Positions 16,422-25,832 of a stretch of 64,000 nt of DNA are shown in pieces. The notes under the pieces are model-generated. The model was not told the DNA's origin and ran no database searches. It saw only the letters and a list, made by a program, of their open reading frames with translations. The translations under genes were made by a program, and so were the position numbers. Every line of letters starts with the position of its first letter. Position 1 is the first letter of the stretch. The stretch comes from an uncultured bacterium (GTDB lineage: Bacteria; Atribacterota; Atribacteria; Atribacterales; Caldatribacteriaceae), in NCBI GenBank assembly GCA_937139415.1, contig CAKZPS010000062.1, positions 1-64,000 on the forward strand, given 5' to 3'.

Positions 16422-18545
16422 GTGCCTATGTCTAATCGTTCCAAGCATCGCAAAGCGCGTAAAGCGGTCAAAATTTTTCGTGACACCTATCTCTTAGGGT
16501 TTCTATTTTTCCTCACCCTCCTTTCCGCCTACTATCGTGGGTTGTATTTCGATTTCGAGCGCCTCCGTTTCTTTATTGCCCTCTGGGTAGCCGTTACGGT
16601 TTTCTTTTTCCTCCGTTTTTTCGCCCTGCAAGAGTTCATTACCCTCAAAACCCCTTGGGAATGGAGTTTTCTCTTGTTGGTAGCGTTATATCTCTTCAAT
16701 GTTCCTTGGGCTGCCGATAAAGGTCTTGCCTGGAGAGAGTTTCTGACTTACTTCAGTTTTTTTGTGTTCTTTCTCGTGGTTGAATATGTTGCCCCTCTTT
16801 TGCAAACCAAGGGAAGGTGGTTTCTCTTCTTTTTTGGCCTGAGTGCGACTCTGCTCACTTTCCTGGGATTATTTTCCCATTTTGGGGTCTTGAAGCCTAC
16901 CGTACTTCCCACTTATTTGAGTACGGTTGGACTCTTTGTCGGTGGACGCCTCTATTCGACCTTTCAATATCCAAATACAGCTGCTTCCTATTTTGCCATG
17001 GCCTATTTTGGACTTTTAACCTTTTTTCTCTTAGAAGGGCATAGGCTTTGGAAAAACCTGGCTCTCTTTCTCTCTTTTCTGGTATTAGGGGGCATGTTCT
17101 TTACCTATTCGCGAGGGACGTTTCTTACCTTTCCTCTCACCCTTCTCTTCCTCCTCCTTGTTCTTCCTCGAGAGGTTAAAACTCGTTTCTTCCTCGTTGA
17201 GGTGGTTTCCGGCCTGGTTTTTGTGATCTTCCTCCCCTTCCTTGAGCACCACCTTACCGAAGTGGAAGGAGGAGCTTTTTTTGCTTGGTTTTTGGGCGGT
17301 GCCTTGCTCCTTGTCTCCGTTGCCTCACTTCTTCTTCGAGGAGAAAAGAAGTTGGTGCAGTGGTCTCGTCGATGGTATGTTTTCGTGGGAGCCGTTGTTG
17401 TGATCGTAGCACTTTCCCTATTTTTCATGCATGGTTCACAGCTTCTTCCCTCACAGCTCCTTCAACGTCTTCAAAGTATCCGTTTATCGGATCCTAATGT
17501 GGTCGGAAGATTTACCTTTTTCCGTGATGCCTGGGAGATCGGCTTAGAGAGACCGTTACAAGGATGGGGTGGGGGAGCCTGGAAGGTGATGTATCTTGCT
17601 TACCAGTCGGCACCATATTTTACCGAGAGCACCCATAATTTCTATGCGCAGGTTTTCGTGGAAGGTGGATTCTTAGGGCTCTTCTTCCTTTTCGCTTTGT
17701 TCTTTTCGCTTTTTACAGGAATGTGGACCAAGAGAAAAGCGTTTACTGGGGAAAGGGCGATTTTAGGATGGGGCATTATGGGTATGCTCTTCATGGGTTT
17801 TGCCCACAGCTTCTTGGATATTAATTTCTCCTTAGGTTCGTATCACTTCGCCATTTGGTTTTTTGCTGGTGTGATCGGGGGAATGATACGAGAGAGTAAT
17901 CCTCCCCTTCCCCGTTTCTGTCCTAAACTGACGATCAACTCCGGATGGGGATTTCTGCTCGCCGTCGTTTTTCTCATCAGTGTTTCGCTCATGGCTTACG
18001 GAGTTGAGCAGGCTATGGTAGGAGAGTATCTTTTGGGACAAGGAAATCTGGAAGAGGCAGTCGCTTTCTATCGCGATGCAGCACGTTTTGATTTCTTGAA
18101 TGCGCAAGTGCACCTCGGTTTGAGCCAAGCGTACCGGGGGTTATTGCTGGAGAATAACGAAAAAGCATGGCGAGAACTGAGCGAGGAAGAAGCCAAAAGA
18201 GCGTATCGTTTATCTCCCTTTCGCTATATCCATGCAGAACATTTGGGGCTCCTCTATGTGGAGAGTGGTCGATTCGAAGAAGGTTTGAAATTCTTTCACG
18301 AGGCGGTAGAGAAAGCTCATCTCTTCCCGGTGGCCTATGAACACTTGGCTTTAGCCTATAAGAGTGTAGGCGATTTCTACTGGTCTCGTGGAGAAAAAGA
18401 AAAAGCCAAAGATTTTTATAGCAAGGGAGTCAATGTGTGGGAATTATTCTTGGAGAATACTCGTTCTTTTCCCGAGGCGAGAGCACAAGGAAAAGAGTTG
18501 CAGAAAATTATTCGGGAATTACAATCCGCTGTAGAAAGGGAGTGA
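16422..18545 (+). CDS. O-antigen ligase/polymerase-like membrane protein with C-terminal TPR region
   Basis: A 707-residue polytopic membrane protein. About residues 20-510 contain around a dozen hydrophobic segments, with a Wzy_C/WaaL-like periplasmic region (STFQYPNTAASYFAM near 183, and STHNFYAQVFVEGGFLGL near 403). Residues from about 545 to 690 are soluble and look like tetratricopeptide repeats (GNLEEAVAFYRDAARFD, then ESGRFEEGLKFFHEAVEKA). Such fusions occur in thermophilic and Gram-negative bacteria and may join glycans to lipids or proteins. The start is GTG 16422 or ATG 16428, directly after the preceding stop. The glycan substrate is unknown and no other polysaccharide genes lie beside it. 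Confidence 0.8.
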   Translation: MPMSNRSKHRKARKAVKIFRDTYLLGFLFFLTLLSAYYRGLYFDFERLRFFIALWVAVTVFFFLRFFALQEFITLKTPWEWSFLLLVALYLFNVPWAADKGLAWREFLTYFSFFVFFLVVEYVAPLLQTKGRWFLFFFGLSATLLTFLGLFSHFGVLKPTVLPTYLSTVGLFVGGRLYSTFQYPNTAASYFAMAYFGLLTFFLLEGHRLWKNLALFLSFLVLGGMFFTYSRGTFLTFPLTLLFLLLVLPREVKTRFFLVEVVSGLVFVIFLPFLEHHLTEVEGGAFFAWFLGGALLLVSVASLLLRGEKKLVQWSRRWYVFVGAVVVIVALSLFFMHGSQLLPSQLLQRLQSIRLSDPNVVGRFTFFRDAWEIGLERPLQGWGGGAWKVMYLAYQSAPYFTESTHNFYAQVFVEGGFLGLFFLFALFFSLFTGMWTKRKAFTGERAILGWGIMGMLFMGFAHSFLDINFSLGSYHFAIWFFAGVIGGMIRESNPPLPRFCPKLTINSGWGFLLAVVFLISVSLMAYGVEQAMVGEYLLGQGNLEEAVAFYRDAARFDFLNAQVHLGLSQAYRGLLLENNEKAWRELSEEEAKRAYRLSPFRYIHAEHLGLLYVESGRFEEGLKFFHEAVEKAHLFPVAYEHLALAYKSVGDFYWSRGEKEKAKDFYSKGVNVWELFLENTRSFPEARAQGKELQKIIRELQSAVERE

Positions 18546-18549
18546 TAGT

Positions 18550-19122
18550 ATGAGGTGGTCACGACACTCGATGGTTCGAATAGTGATGTTGTTTGTTTCC
18601 TTAGTGATCATGGGCGGTTGTTCTTTCTCTGAGAATAACCCTATTTCCTCTCCTCAACCGACTCCTCCTGAGGAGGATGGGGGAATCCAATTCGTTCTTT
18701 TTGATATCACCGGCAACGAAGTTTCTTTCCAGAACTTTCGAGGAAAACCGGCAGTCTTGATCTTTTTCAAAACCTATTGCCCCCATTGCCAGGATGAGGC
18801 ACCTTTTCTCGAAACGGTGTACCAGAAATATCGCGATCAGGTGGAATTTTTGGGAATAGCGGTTAACGAACAGGGGACTTCGGGTGCCTTAATTGCCGAG
18901 CGCTCGATGTATGCAATTCAGGTGAGGAATCAATTTGTGGAGCGATACGGATGGACCTTCCCGGTTTTAATTGATGACTACGGAAGGGTGCAACGGGAAC
19001 TCGCCGGTACCGGAGTTCCTTCTCTCGTTTTTGTGGATGCTCGGGGATTTGTGAAAAAGGTGATCAAAGAAGTTATTTCCCAGAGCGCGTTGGAACAGGC
19101 TATCGTCGTCTACCTTCTGTGA
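18550..19122 (+). CDS. TlpA/ResA-like thiol-disulfide lipoprotein
   Basis: A 190-residue envelope lipoprotein. The N-terminal signal ends in the lipobox IMGGC with Cys at about 24, followed by a Pro/Ser-rich tether. The thioredoxin fold (about 50-190) has the active-site CPHC at about 77-80 and the cis-Pro region in GTGVPSLVFVDARG, typical of TlpA/ResA/AhpC-TSA reductases. It probably reduces disulfides on exported proteins; the partner is unknown. ATG 18550 lies 4 nt after the ligase stop, with GGGAG upstream. It is the last gene before a convergent hairpin at 19145-19187. Confidence 0.88.
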   Translation: MRWSRHSMVRIVMLFVSLVIMGGCSFSENNPISSPQPTPPEEDGGIQFVLFDITGNEVSFQNFRGKPAVLIFFKTYCPHCQDEAPFLETVYQKYRDQVEFLGIAVNEQGTSGALIAERSMYAIQVRNQFVERYGWTFPVLIDDYGRVQRELAGTGVPSLVFVDARGFVKKVIKEVISQSALEQAIVVYLL

Positions 19123-19144
19123 ATGGTTTTGACTAGGGTCGACC

Positions 19145-19187
19145 GGAAAGAAGGAGGGAATCGGCGAAAGAGTTCCTCCTTCTTTCC
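19145..19187. terminator. Hairpin between convergent genes
   Basis: GGAAAGAAGGAGG (19145-19157) pairs perfectly with CCTCCTTCTTTCC (19175-19187) around a 17-nt loop. It lies between the convergent thioredoxin-like lipoprotein gene and the araM-like gene and may terminate both, although T-runs are poor. Confidence 0.55.
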
Positions 19188-19203
19188 TTGAGGATACGGT
19201 GGT

Positions 19204-20532
19204 TCATTCCGAAAGTGCCCAGTCGAGGTATTCTTCCAATACCCCTAAGGCGTCTAAAAGATCAAGAAGAGTGAGGCGTTCCCGTAAGAATCGTGCATAT
19301 AAGAATGCTTCGCGGATGAGAGACGGAGGAAATCCGAGTTCTTCAAGGCTTTGGGGGGCAAGAGCTCGAGAGAGAGTGCGCGATGGAGAGGGGAGGGAAG
19401 AGAGTTTATCTTCGATAGCTTCGCGGAACTGCTCCGTTTTGAGCACTTCAAGTGGACAAGGCGTGAGCTTTTGCTTTTTGAGTACTACTTCTTGAGCAAA
19501 AGGGAATAAAGGTCCAAAGTGCATCTTTATTGTTTCAAATTTTTCATGGGAGAGAAGGATCCAGGTTCTGCGAGCGAGATCATTTACCTCTTCTAAGAAA
19601 CGGTGATACATTTTGCTCACCACCACGGTTGCTCCCCCTACTCTGAGTCCGTGGAGGGAGGGGTGAATCCCCCGGTGGAGGGCCATGATTTCAAGGTAAT
19701 GGGCGACGAGATGTTCGGCGCCGGAGGCGGGACGGGAGTCACCGACCATATCCATTCCCATTCCGGAATAGAGTGAAGCTAAGGAGAGATCGAAAATACT
19801 CTTTTCATCTCTTTGGGGAAGTTTTTCCGCTTCTTGATCTAAGGTCATGAGTCTCGTTTTGGTATCCTCCCAAATTGGTTGACAGAAGCTTTCTTGCCAG
19901 AGCATCGTCCGCATAGCCCAATCAGCATTGGAGGTGATTTTCCCCACCAGGTCGGCCAAACCGGCGTGGATGAGAGGGAGAGGAGCACGAGTAAGGACGT
20001 CTAAGTCGGCAAAGATTACCTGAGGGGGTGTAGCGTCGTAGGTAACTTTGTATCCTCCTACAAGCATCGGTGTCCCTGGTGAAGAATAACCATCCATCGA
20101 CGGGGCTGTGGCAACGGCCACGAAAGGGATGGACAATCGGTGGGCAACGAATTTGGTCAGATCAGTGATCACTCCGGAACCGATGGCCATGAGGAGATTC
20201 GGCTCGTAGTAGAGATAAGAACCTATGGTACTCCGGGCTTCCTCATCGGGTTCGAGGTATGGCCAATCTGGTTTGGGAGAAAGTGGACAGGCGATGGTTT
20301 CAAAGTGCTCTCCTTGTAATGTTTCTTCCACATATTTACCGGCCGCGCGATAGGTATTTTCATCGAAAACGAGCAGTATTTTTTTACCGAGATTCAGCTC
20401 GGTTAATACCTCAGGGATACGGGCTAAAATCCCTTTCCCTACGATGATTTTCTTGGTTCGCACGGAATGAGTTTTCCCGCAACTACAGGGAAAAAGTTGG
20501 TTCTCTAATTGGGCGATAAAATAGTTTTCCAT
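19204..20532 (-). CDS. araM: AraM-family glycerol-1-phosphate dehydrogenase
   Basis: A 442-residue metal- and NAD(P)H-dependent dehydrogenase of the AraM/EgsA family, which reduces dihydroxyacetone phosphate to sn-glycerol 1-phosphate. The NAD-binding and active-site stretch IGSGVITDLTKFVA, then TAPSMDGYSSPGTPM, is clear. Metal ligands are visible as Asp in AGLADLVGK, His in SGAEHLVAHYLE and His in HPSLHGLRVGG. It is the last gene of a seven-gene minus-strand operon and directly follows an AraL-like phosphatase, the same order as araL-araM in Bacillus subtilis, although no arabinose genes are here. G1P is a precursor of archaeal-type or heptaprenylglyceryl lipids, so a lipid role is possible. 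GAAAGGG precedes the ATG. Confidence 0.88.
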   Translation of the reverse strand: MENYFIAQLENQLFPCSCGKTHSVRTKKIIVGKGILARIPEVLTELNLGKKILLVFDENTYRAAGKYVEETLQGEHFETIACPLSPKPDWPYLEPDEEARSTIGSYLYYEPNLLMAIGSGVITDLTKFVAHRLSIPFVAVATAPSMDGYSSPGTPMLVGGYKVTYDATPPQVIFADLDVLTRAPLPLIHAGLADLVGKITSNADWAMRTMLWQESFCQPIWEDTKTRLMTLDQEAEKLPQRDEKSIFDLSLASLYSGMGMDMVGDSRPASGAEHLVAHYLEIMALHRGIHPSLHGLRVGGATVVVSKMYHRFLEEVNDLARRTWILLSHEKFETIKMHFGPLFPFAQEVVLKKQKLTPCPLEVLKTEQFREAIEDKLSSLPSPSRTLSRALAPQSLEELGFPPSLIREAFLYARFLRERLTLLDLLDALGVLEEYLDWALSE

Positions 20533-20546
20533 ACCCTTTCATCTCC

Positions 20547-21332
20547 TCAACGAGAAATATGCTCTTCAAGTTCTTTCAGTGAGGAAAAGACAAAATCAGG
20601 TTGCCACCTTGATTTGGGTACATCTTCTTTGCTGGTTTCGCCGGTGAGAACAAGAATCGTGGTTATGCCTGCTTGACGGCCCATGGCGATATCAGTGTAT
20701 AAACGATCGCCAATCATCGCAGTTTCTTCTCTTTGGGCCTGTGTTTTGTGCAATACATAGTCAATCATTTCTGGGTAGGGCTTACCAAATATTTTCGGCG
20801 TGACACCGGTGAATGCTTCAATGGCTTTCATGATTGATCCAGCGTCTAAGATGGGACCGTTTTCCGTAGGACAGACTAAGTCTGGGTGGGTGGCGAAAAA
20901 GGGGATGCCCTTTCGAATGAATTGGCACGCACGATTGAGTTTTTCGTAGGTGAGAGTTTTGTCAAAGCCTAAAACAACGTAGTCAGGGTCTTCGTGTACC
21001 AGGGTAAGACCGGCTTGGAGGAATTCAATCTCTAATTCGGGAGTGCCGAGGAGGAAGACCCGAGCGCGAGGCTTCATGTTTTTCAAGTAGAATGCACATA
21101 CCTCTCCAGAGGTGATAATATGAGAACGGGTGCAGGAGACAACGCCCATATTGTGGAGTTTTTGGGCGTAGAAGGAAGCTCGATGAGAAGAGTTATTGGT
21201 TAAGAAGTAGAAACGCTTGCCTTGATTGCGAAGAGTGTTCAGAAAATCTTTTGCTCCGGGGAGGAGTTGGTTCCCCAAATATACTGTTCCGTCCATATCT
21301 AAGAGGAAAGTACGAATGAGAGAAAGTTCCAT
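20547..21332 (-). CDS. HAD-IIA family phosphatase (NagD/AraL-like)
   Basis: A 261-residue HAD hydrolase. Motif I DMDGTVYLGN carries the nucleophile and acid Asp, motif II is FLTNNSS, the cap is of C2 (NagD) type, and motif IV is MIGDRLYTDIAMG. NagD/AraL enzymes dephosphorylate sugar phosphates, p-nitrophenyl phosphate and glycerol phosphate-type substrates. GGAGG precedes the ATG by 6 nt. It is 14 nt upstream of araM, so by analogy with Bacillus AraL-AraM the two probably work on related metabolites, perhaps removing toxic phosphates. The exact substrate is not visible from sequence. Confidence 0.88.
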   Translation of the reverse strand: MELSLIRTFLLDMDGTVYLGNQLLPGAKDFLNTLRNQGKRFYFLTNNSSHRASFYAQKLHNMGVVSCTRSHIITSGEVCAFYLKNMKPRARVFLLGTPELEIEFLQAGLTLVHEDPDYVVLGFDKTLTYEKLNRACQFIRKGIPFFATHPDLVCPTENGPILDAGSIMKAIEAFTGVTPKIFGKPYPEMIDYVLHKTQAQREETAMIGDRLYTDIAMGRQAGITTILVLTGETSKEDVPKSRWQPDFVFSSLKELEEHISR

Positions 21333-21344
21333 AAATGGCCTCCT

Positions 21345-22469
21345 CTAAGGAAGAAGATTGGGATATCGGGAAGCTAAGTCTTCAGAGAGCTCGATTTTGG
21401 TGTCGAGGATGCCCACGCCATATTGCTCCGAGAGGGTGTCTTGGTACGCTTTATTACTTAAAATATTTTTGAGAATAATAGGATGGTTTTGAACATAGAC
21501 ATAAGTGAGAGAGCGAATTTCTTCCATGGATGGAGGTGCAGGGAGGGTAACTCCCTTTTCGATGACGTATTCCCAGAGTTCTTGAGAATAACTTTCCGGA
21601 TGTTCGGTGATATATTGAGAGAAATACTCTTGGATCTCGAGTTTCAGGTCTTCGAGGGTTGGATCGGAGGTGGCTTCTTTTTGCAGATACTCGGTGAGTT
21701 TTTCCAAGATTTGGTTATCGGTTTGGAAAATGGTCCCAATTGCTGGGGGTTCTAATTTATACCAAGGGTATCGTTCTAAATATTTCCAAATTTGAATTTT
21801 TTGTTCGGAGAGAGATGTTGGTCTTCGGGGTTCCAAGGCTTTTTGGATGAGGTAAATTTTGAAATGAATGCTTTGAGAGATTTCTGCTAAGGTGGTCATG
21901 AGTGCTTGGGAAAAATCAAAATACACGATCTCTCGAAGGAGATCCAGGCGGTGAGAAGGAATGACTCGCCCACTTTTGGTCAGGGAGAGCAAGAAGGGGG
22001 AGGGGTTCGTTTCATTCTGATATTGGAAGGCCTTGGGGTCTAACTGACGGGCAAACTTTTTGAAATCCCCGATTTTGAAACTGCTCGTTACCGTACTGAT
22101 GTATGCGATACTCCCGTCATTGGGATTCCCAGTGATTTTGTCTTTTTGCCAAAGGGGGAAATGAAAAGAAAAAGAGAATTCAGCCTGGAGGGGCATCATC
22201 TCTTCTATGACCCCAAAAGGAGGGGGTTGGATAAAGAAGGTAAGGGGACGATCGGTTTTGTTGGTCAGTACTCGAACCCGAAAAGGAAGGGCAGTGGGCC
22301 CAAAGAGAGCTCCTTCCTTACTCCACACTTCTCGCACAATGGCTACGCTCTGGGGAGGAAGGGAATGACGACATAACACCAACACCGCAAGAACGGAAAC
22401 CAAAAGAAATATGACCAAAAGGCCGAGAATTAAGTTACCCAGAAAACGGAAAAAATTTTTCCAGGGCAT
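21345..22469 (-). CDS. Membrane-anchored protein of unknown function, possibly SPFH-like
   Basis: A 374-residue protein I do not recognise. One strong hydrophobic segment lies at about residues 10-33 (FLGNLILGLLVIFLLVSVLA), so the rest is probably outside the membrane in a type II orientation. The following region starts PPQSVAIVREVW and has a beta-rich stretch with an SPFH/band-7-like flavour, then alternating helices rich in Glu, Gln and Lys (about 190-370). ATG 22469 is preferred since GAGGAG lies 5 nt upstream; GTG 22475 is the alternative. It lies 13 nt after the 730-residue gene and 12 nt before the HAD gene, so it belongs to the same operon. Confidence 0.6.
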   Translation of the reverse strand: MPWKNFFRFLGNLILGLLVIFLLVSVLAVLVLCRHSLPPQSVAIVREVWSKEGALFGPTALPFRVRVLTNKTDRPLTFFIQPPPFGVIEEMMPLQAEFSFSFHFPLWQKDKITGNPNDGSIAYISTVTSSFKIGDFKKFARQLDPKAFQYQNETNPSPFLLSLTKSGRVIPSHRLDLLREIVYFDFSQALMTTLAEISQSIHFKIYLIQKALEPRRPTSLSEQKIQIWKYLERYPWYKLEPPAIGTIFQTDNQILEKLTEYLQKEATSDPTLEDLKLEIQEYFSQYITEHPESYSQELWEYVIEKGVTLPAPPSMEEIRSLTYVYVQNHPIILKNILSNKAYQDTLSEQYGVGILDTKIELSEDLASRYPNLLP

Positions 22470-22482
22470 AAGCACTCCTCTT

Positions 22483-24675
22483 TTATAGCAGATTTTGTCT
22501 CCGTTGGAGGAGCCTCAGATAATGGAGGTAAGAGACTCTTCCTAAGCGGAGATTCACGGATTGTAAACGGATACCGATGGCGGAAAGGAATGTTGCTCTT
22601 TTTTCACAGAGATAGTTGAGGGTGTCGAGATTCATGCGTTTTATCATCTCCTCTTTTTGAAGGTCTTCGGTAATCCGAGCGTTAATGAGTTCGGTCATGG
22701 CCATAAAAAGCAAGGTTTGATAGAGTCCTGGATATTCTGCAAATTCGAAGAGATTAGGATTCTGAAACATTTTTCTCACCTTGAGAGGATTAGCAATGAG
22801 TTCATCGTGTTCTTTTTTCATTTTTTCTTTAATCGTTTCTATTTCGTGTTGGACGAATTCTTGCCACTCCGGATTTTTTTCCAAGCGAGGATGGCGGAGG
22901 AGCCAATCTAAACCGACCAAGTACATATCGTATACCGAACCCACACGATAGGTATCAAGAGGTGAAGGATAGAGGAAACGGCGAACCCAAGTTTTAAAGT
23001 TGGCGCTTTTTGAGACTTCAGTGAGATGGGCCTTCGCTTGTTCATACTCTTCGCCCAAGAAGTTTTCCCGATATTCTCCCTGAAGGTCTTCAAAGTAAGA
23101 AGTGAAAGAGGTTTCTAAATCTCTCTCGAGACGTTCTTTTCCCATTCCGTCGAAGTCGTACTGTTTCCATTTTTCCGGGTCTTCAACCTGAAAAGATACA
23201 GTGCCTTCAAGAATGATAAAATCATTGCCGTACCCTTCTTTGAAAAAAGCCATGCCCTTTTCCCACAAGTATTTGAGGGTACCGATAATTCCACCCTGGA
23301 AGGATGGTTGTACCTCTTTCAAGATAAAAATGACTCTTGCGGTCTGAGGGCGCGAGGTGGCACGATGGGCAAAGGAGAAAGGACGAGGAGGGGCGACCAA
23401 GAGTTTTTTGCTTCCCAAGGTTAGAACCGGTTGGTGAATGACTTCTACTCTCTCTCCCCATATACCTTGCCATCCCGGTACAAACTTGCGGACCACGAGA
23501 AAATCGTCTTGGTTCACTAAGTGGAGACTGAAAAGGAATAGGGTTGATCCTATCATGATGGTGGTAAGAAGAAACGTTCGCAGAGGTGAAAGGAAAGGGC
23601 GTGGTCTCCCCAAAACAAGAAAGTCATCGATCGTCTCGGGTAAGAGGCAGATTCTCTTTGCTTGAGCAAGTCGAGCCATGCGGAGGTAAATTCGATGGTA
23701 AAAGTGGGTGAGGGTATCGAGGTGTTGCGGCTCTAAGCGGTTGTGCAATGTTCTCCGAAGTTCCTGCTCGAGCCGGTGGAATTGTTCAGCGACATCCATG
23801 GCTCTCGTTTTCTGGGGTTGCACGAGAAACGTTTGGAAGCTCTCGTGCATTGTGTTTGACCATTCCTGGTAGAAAGGAGAAGAAAAAAACTCTTGGAGGA
23901 GAGGGTGAGGATGAATTTCTATGATTTCTCTTTGGAAGTGATTCCTATGGAGGTAAGTGAGTTCTTGGAGGAGATCGCGGAGAGTTTCCTCTTCTTTCCA
24001 AGAAAGGCGTTTGGTATCGAGCATACTCTGGATGTCTTGGAGGAACGAGGAAATTCGAAGGTCGTTTTTTTCTTGCAAGGCAGTAATGAGCGTGGAGATA
24101 GAGGCGCGGATATCGGGGTTCTTCTCTCGAGAGAGAAAAAAGCGCAAATCTTCTATAAACCGTTCTCTTACTGAGGAATGGAGGTATTCCTCTACCTTCA
24201 AAAAGGCGAAGGCTTTTCTTTTGCCTTGAATGGTGTCACCGATCAAGAATTTTCGATATCCTATGTAGAGGAGAGGGGAGAGGATAAGTACTACGCGGGC
24301 ATAGTTATTGAGGTAGTCACCAACGGAGGTAAAAATATAGTCCACGAAGAGCGGAATGATGCCGATATTCCAAATAGCATAAGCAAAAAGGATGAATAGA
24401 GTAATTTCCATGAGATCCTTTCCTATGGAATGCCTGTACTCTTGGCGCCAGTAGAGGAATAGATTATGGCAATGGGTATTGATTTTCGTAGATGTTTCCG
24501 CATCGGGGGCGAAACTATATACCTTGTGGGTGAGAAAAGGTTCCCGTTTCTTTGAAAAGAGGACAAAAATCCTCTGCAGAATGTTTTTTGCTTGGTTTAC
24601 GGGAGTGATAATAACTCTTTTTTGAGGATAGAAAGGATGTGGGACTTCAAAATGTACCAGTGTTTTGAGTACCAT
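22483..24675 (-). CDS. Large membrane protein with a degenerate SPFH/HflK-like region
   Basis: A 730-residue protein without a named family. Hydrophobic segments are at about 84-111, 118-138 and 365-392. Between them is a helical, Arg/Glu-rich domain of about 220 residues. After the third segment (about 395-580) the sequence resembles the SPFH/HflK fold: DDFLVVRKFVPGWQGIW, then LEGTVSFQVEDPEKW followed by a helix rich in Leu and Glu, the pattern of YRIxDPxx in HflK and prohibitins. The C-terminal 150 residues are again helical. It starts 2 nt after the M14-like gene, so coupling is likely. SPFH membership is my inference; I cannot run a profile search. Confidence 0.6.
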   Translation of the reverse strand: MVLKTLVHFEVPHPFYPQKRVIITPVNQAKNILQRIFVLFSKKREPFLTHKVYSFAPDAETSTKINTHCHNLFLYWRQEYRHSIGKDLMEITLFILFAYAIWNIGIIPLFVDYIFTSVGDYLNNYARVVLILSPLLYIGYRKFLIGDTIQGKRKAFAFLKVEEYLHSSVRERFIEDLRFFLSREKNPDIRASISTLITALQEKNDLRISSFLQDIQSMLDTKRLSWKEEETLRDLLQELTYLHRNHFQREIIEIHPHPLLQEFFSSPFYQEWSNTMHESFQTFLVQPQKTRAMDVAEQFHRLEQELRRTLHNRLEPQHLDTLTHFYHRIYLRMARLAQAKRICLLPETIDDFLVLGRPRPFLSPLRTFLLTTIMIGSTLFLFSLHLVNQDDFLVVRKFVPGWQGIWGERVEVIHQPVLTLGSKKLLVAPPRPFSFAHRATSRPQTARVIFILKEVQPSFQGGIIGTLKYLWEKGMAFFKEGYGNDFIILEGTVSFQVEDPEKWKQYDFDGMGKERLERDLETSFTSYFEDLQGEYRENFLGEEYEQAKAHLTEVSKSANFKTWVRRFLYPSPLDTYRVGSVYDMYLVGLDWLLRHPRLEKNPEWQEFVQHEIETIKEKMKKEHDELIANPLKVRKMFQNPNLFEFAEYPGLYQTLLFMAMTELINARITEDLQKEEMIKRMNLDTLNYLCEKRATFLSAIGIRLQSVNLRLGRVSYLHYLRLLQRRQNLL

Positions 24676-24677
24676 TT

Positions 24678-25832
24678 TTAGAACCTTTCCCCCTTTATTT
24701 CTACTCTCAAGGTTCCGTCAACAAAGGCCAAACCTTGAAGAATCCTTTCCTGTCGCGATTGCGAGAAGGTTTCAATGGTTCTTCCCACACATCCAGTACA
24801 AGCCTGGTAGAAATCCGGTGCCAAAGCAATTTTGGTTTTCCAGAAGAGAGGACCGATTAGGTAAATTCCTTCGTAAACAGGGAGTTCCCTTTCTTCGAAG
24901 AAGGGGAACTCTCGAAAAAGGGCTTCAAACTGTTCGGAAAAAATATTGACCCCTAATTGTTTCATGTAGTTACGGATAGCGAGAGTTTTTTGAACGGAAG
25001 GGTGATGCTTCACGATTTCATGACGGTACTTGGGAGGAAGGAAGGGAAAACGCTCTCGAAACCAACAATCCAACTTTTCTCTCCAGTGCAGGGGATACCG
25101 CAGGGAGACAATCCTTTCTCTCTCCTCGGGACTGAAATAATCGTGAAGGAGGATCATCACTCCTGCATTTTTGTATACGAACTCGCTCTCCAAGGTGGTG
25201 GTTTCGTGGAGGCTGGAGTACACTTTGAGGGAAGGAGCTCTGTGTAAGAGGTATTCTTGGAGCGCCAGGATTCTTTTGCTTTTGAGTTGGTTCAATCTCC
25301 TTCCAAAGACGGCATTCGTATCTTCCCAGCCGAAGATGTTCTTAATATGTTGGACATTAACCACTACCGGCGTGCGTACTTCTTCTCCGCTCCGATCCAC
25401 ATAGGCTCTGGTTTCTTTATGCCATCCGTCGGGATCGATAACTGGGAGGAAGATACAGTAAACGTCACGAAGAAGCTCTTCCCGCTCTTTTCCCGACTGA
25501 AGGAGTGAGAAAAACGCTGCAAGGAGAGTAGCGGAGTGAAGTTTTTCTCCTCCATGGCACGTTGCCTCAAAAACCAGGGTGTTCCAAGAAGCATGGGGAT
25601 TACCGATTTCAAGGATGGGTATTTTTCTTCCTCCTGAGGTAACGAAATGGTTATTTTTTGCAGGGAGAAAAGAGAAGTGAGCTTTGAACGGGGAGGTGCG
25701 AGAAAATTCATGAAAAGTTGCAGTGAGATTTTCGATAAAATCTTCGTAACCGAGATTGAGCCAGGGGAGAAAAGTCGAGGAGAGAGAATAATCGATGATT
25801 CCGGTATCTCTATACAGTGCGCGCATTTCCAT
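24678..25832 (-). CDS. Zinc carboxypeptidase-like protein (M14 / succinylglutamate desuccinylase-like)
   Basis: A 384-residue protein with the M14-type zinc triad: His93 and Glu96 in ATCHGGEK, and His209 in YSSLHETTT. LPVIDPDGW (about 129-137) resembles the conserved NPDG strand of metallocarboxypeptidases. There is no signal peptide, so it appears cytoplasmic, which suggests an amidase or deacylase of a soluble or membrane-bound substrate rather than periplasmic peptidoglycan trimming. It overlaps the preceding gene by 23 nt and ends 2 nt before the SPFH-like gene. The overall sequence is divergent, so the family call is moderate and the substrate unknown. Confidence 0.65.
   Translation of the reverse strand: MEMRALYRDTGIIDYSLSSTFLPWLNLGYEDFIENLTATFHEFSRTSPFKAHFSFLPAKNNHFVTSGGRKIPILEIGNPHASWNTLVFEATCHGGEKLHSATLLAAFFSLLQSGKEREELLRDVYCIFLPVIDPDGWHKETRAYVDRSGEEVRTPVVVNVQHIKNIFGWEDTNAVFGRRLNQLKSKRILALQEYLLHRAPSLKVYSSLHETTTLESEFVYKNAGVMILLHDYFSPEERERIVSLRYPLHWREKLDCWFRERFPFLPPKYRHEIVKHHPSVQKTLAIRNYMKQLGVNIFSEQFEALFREFPFFEERELPVYEGIYLIGPLFWKTKIALAPDFYQACTGCVGRTIETFSQSRQERILQGLAFVDGTLRVEIKGERF

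Noticed and set aside
17105-17428. 107-codon minus-strand ORF in the O-antigen-ligase-like gene
   Set aside because: Lys/Arg/Thr-rich antisense of membrane helices; no support.
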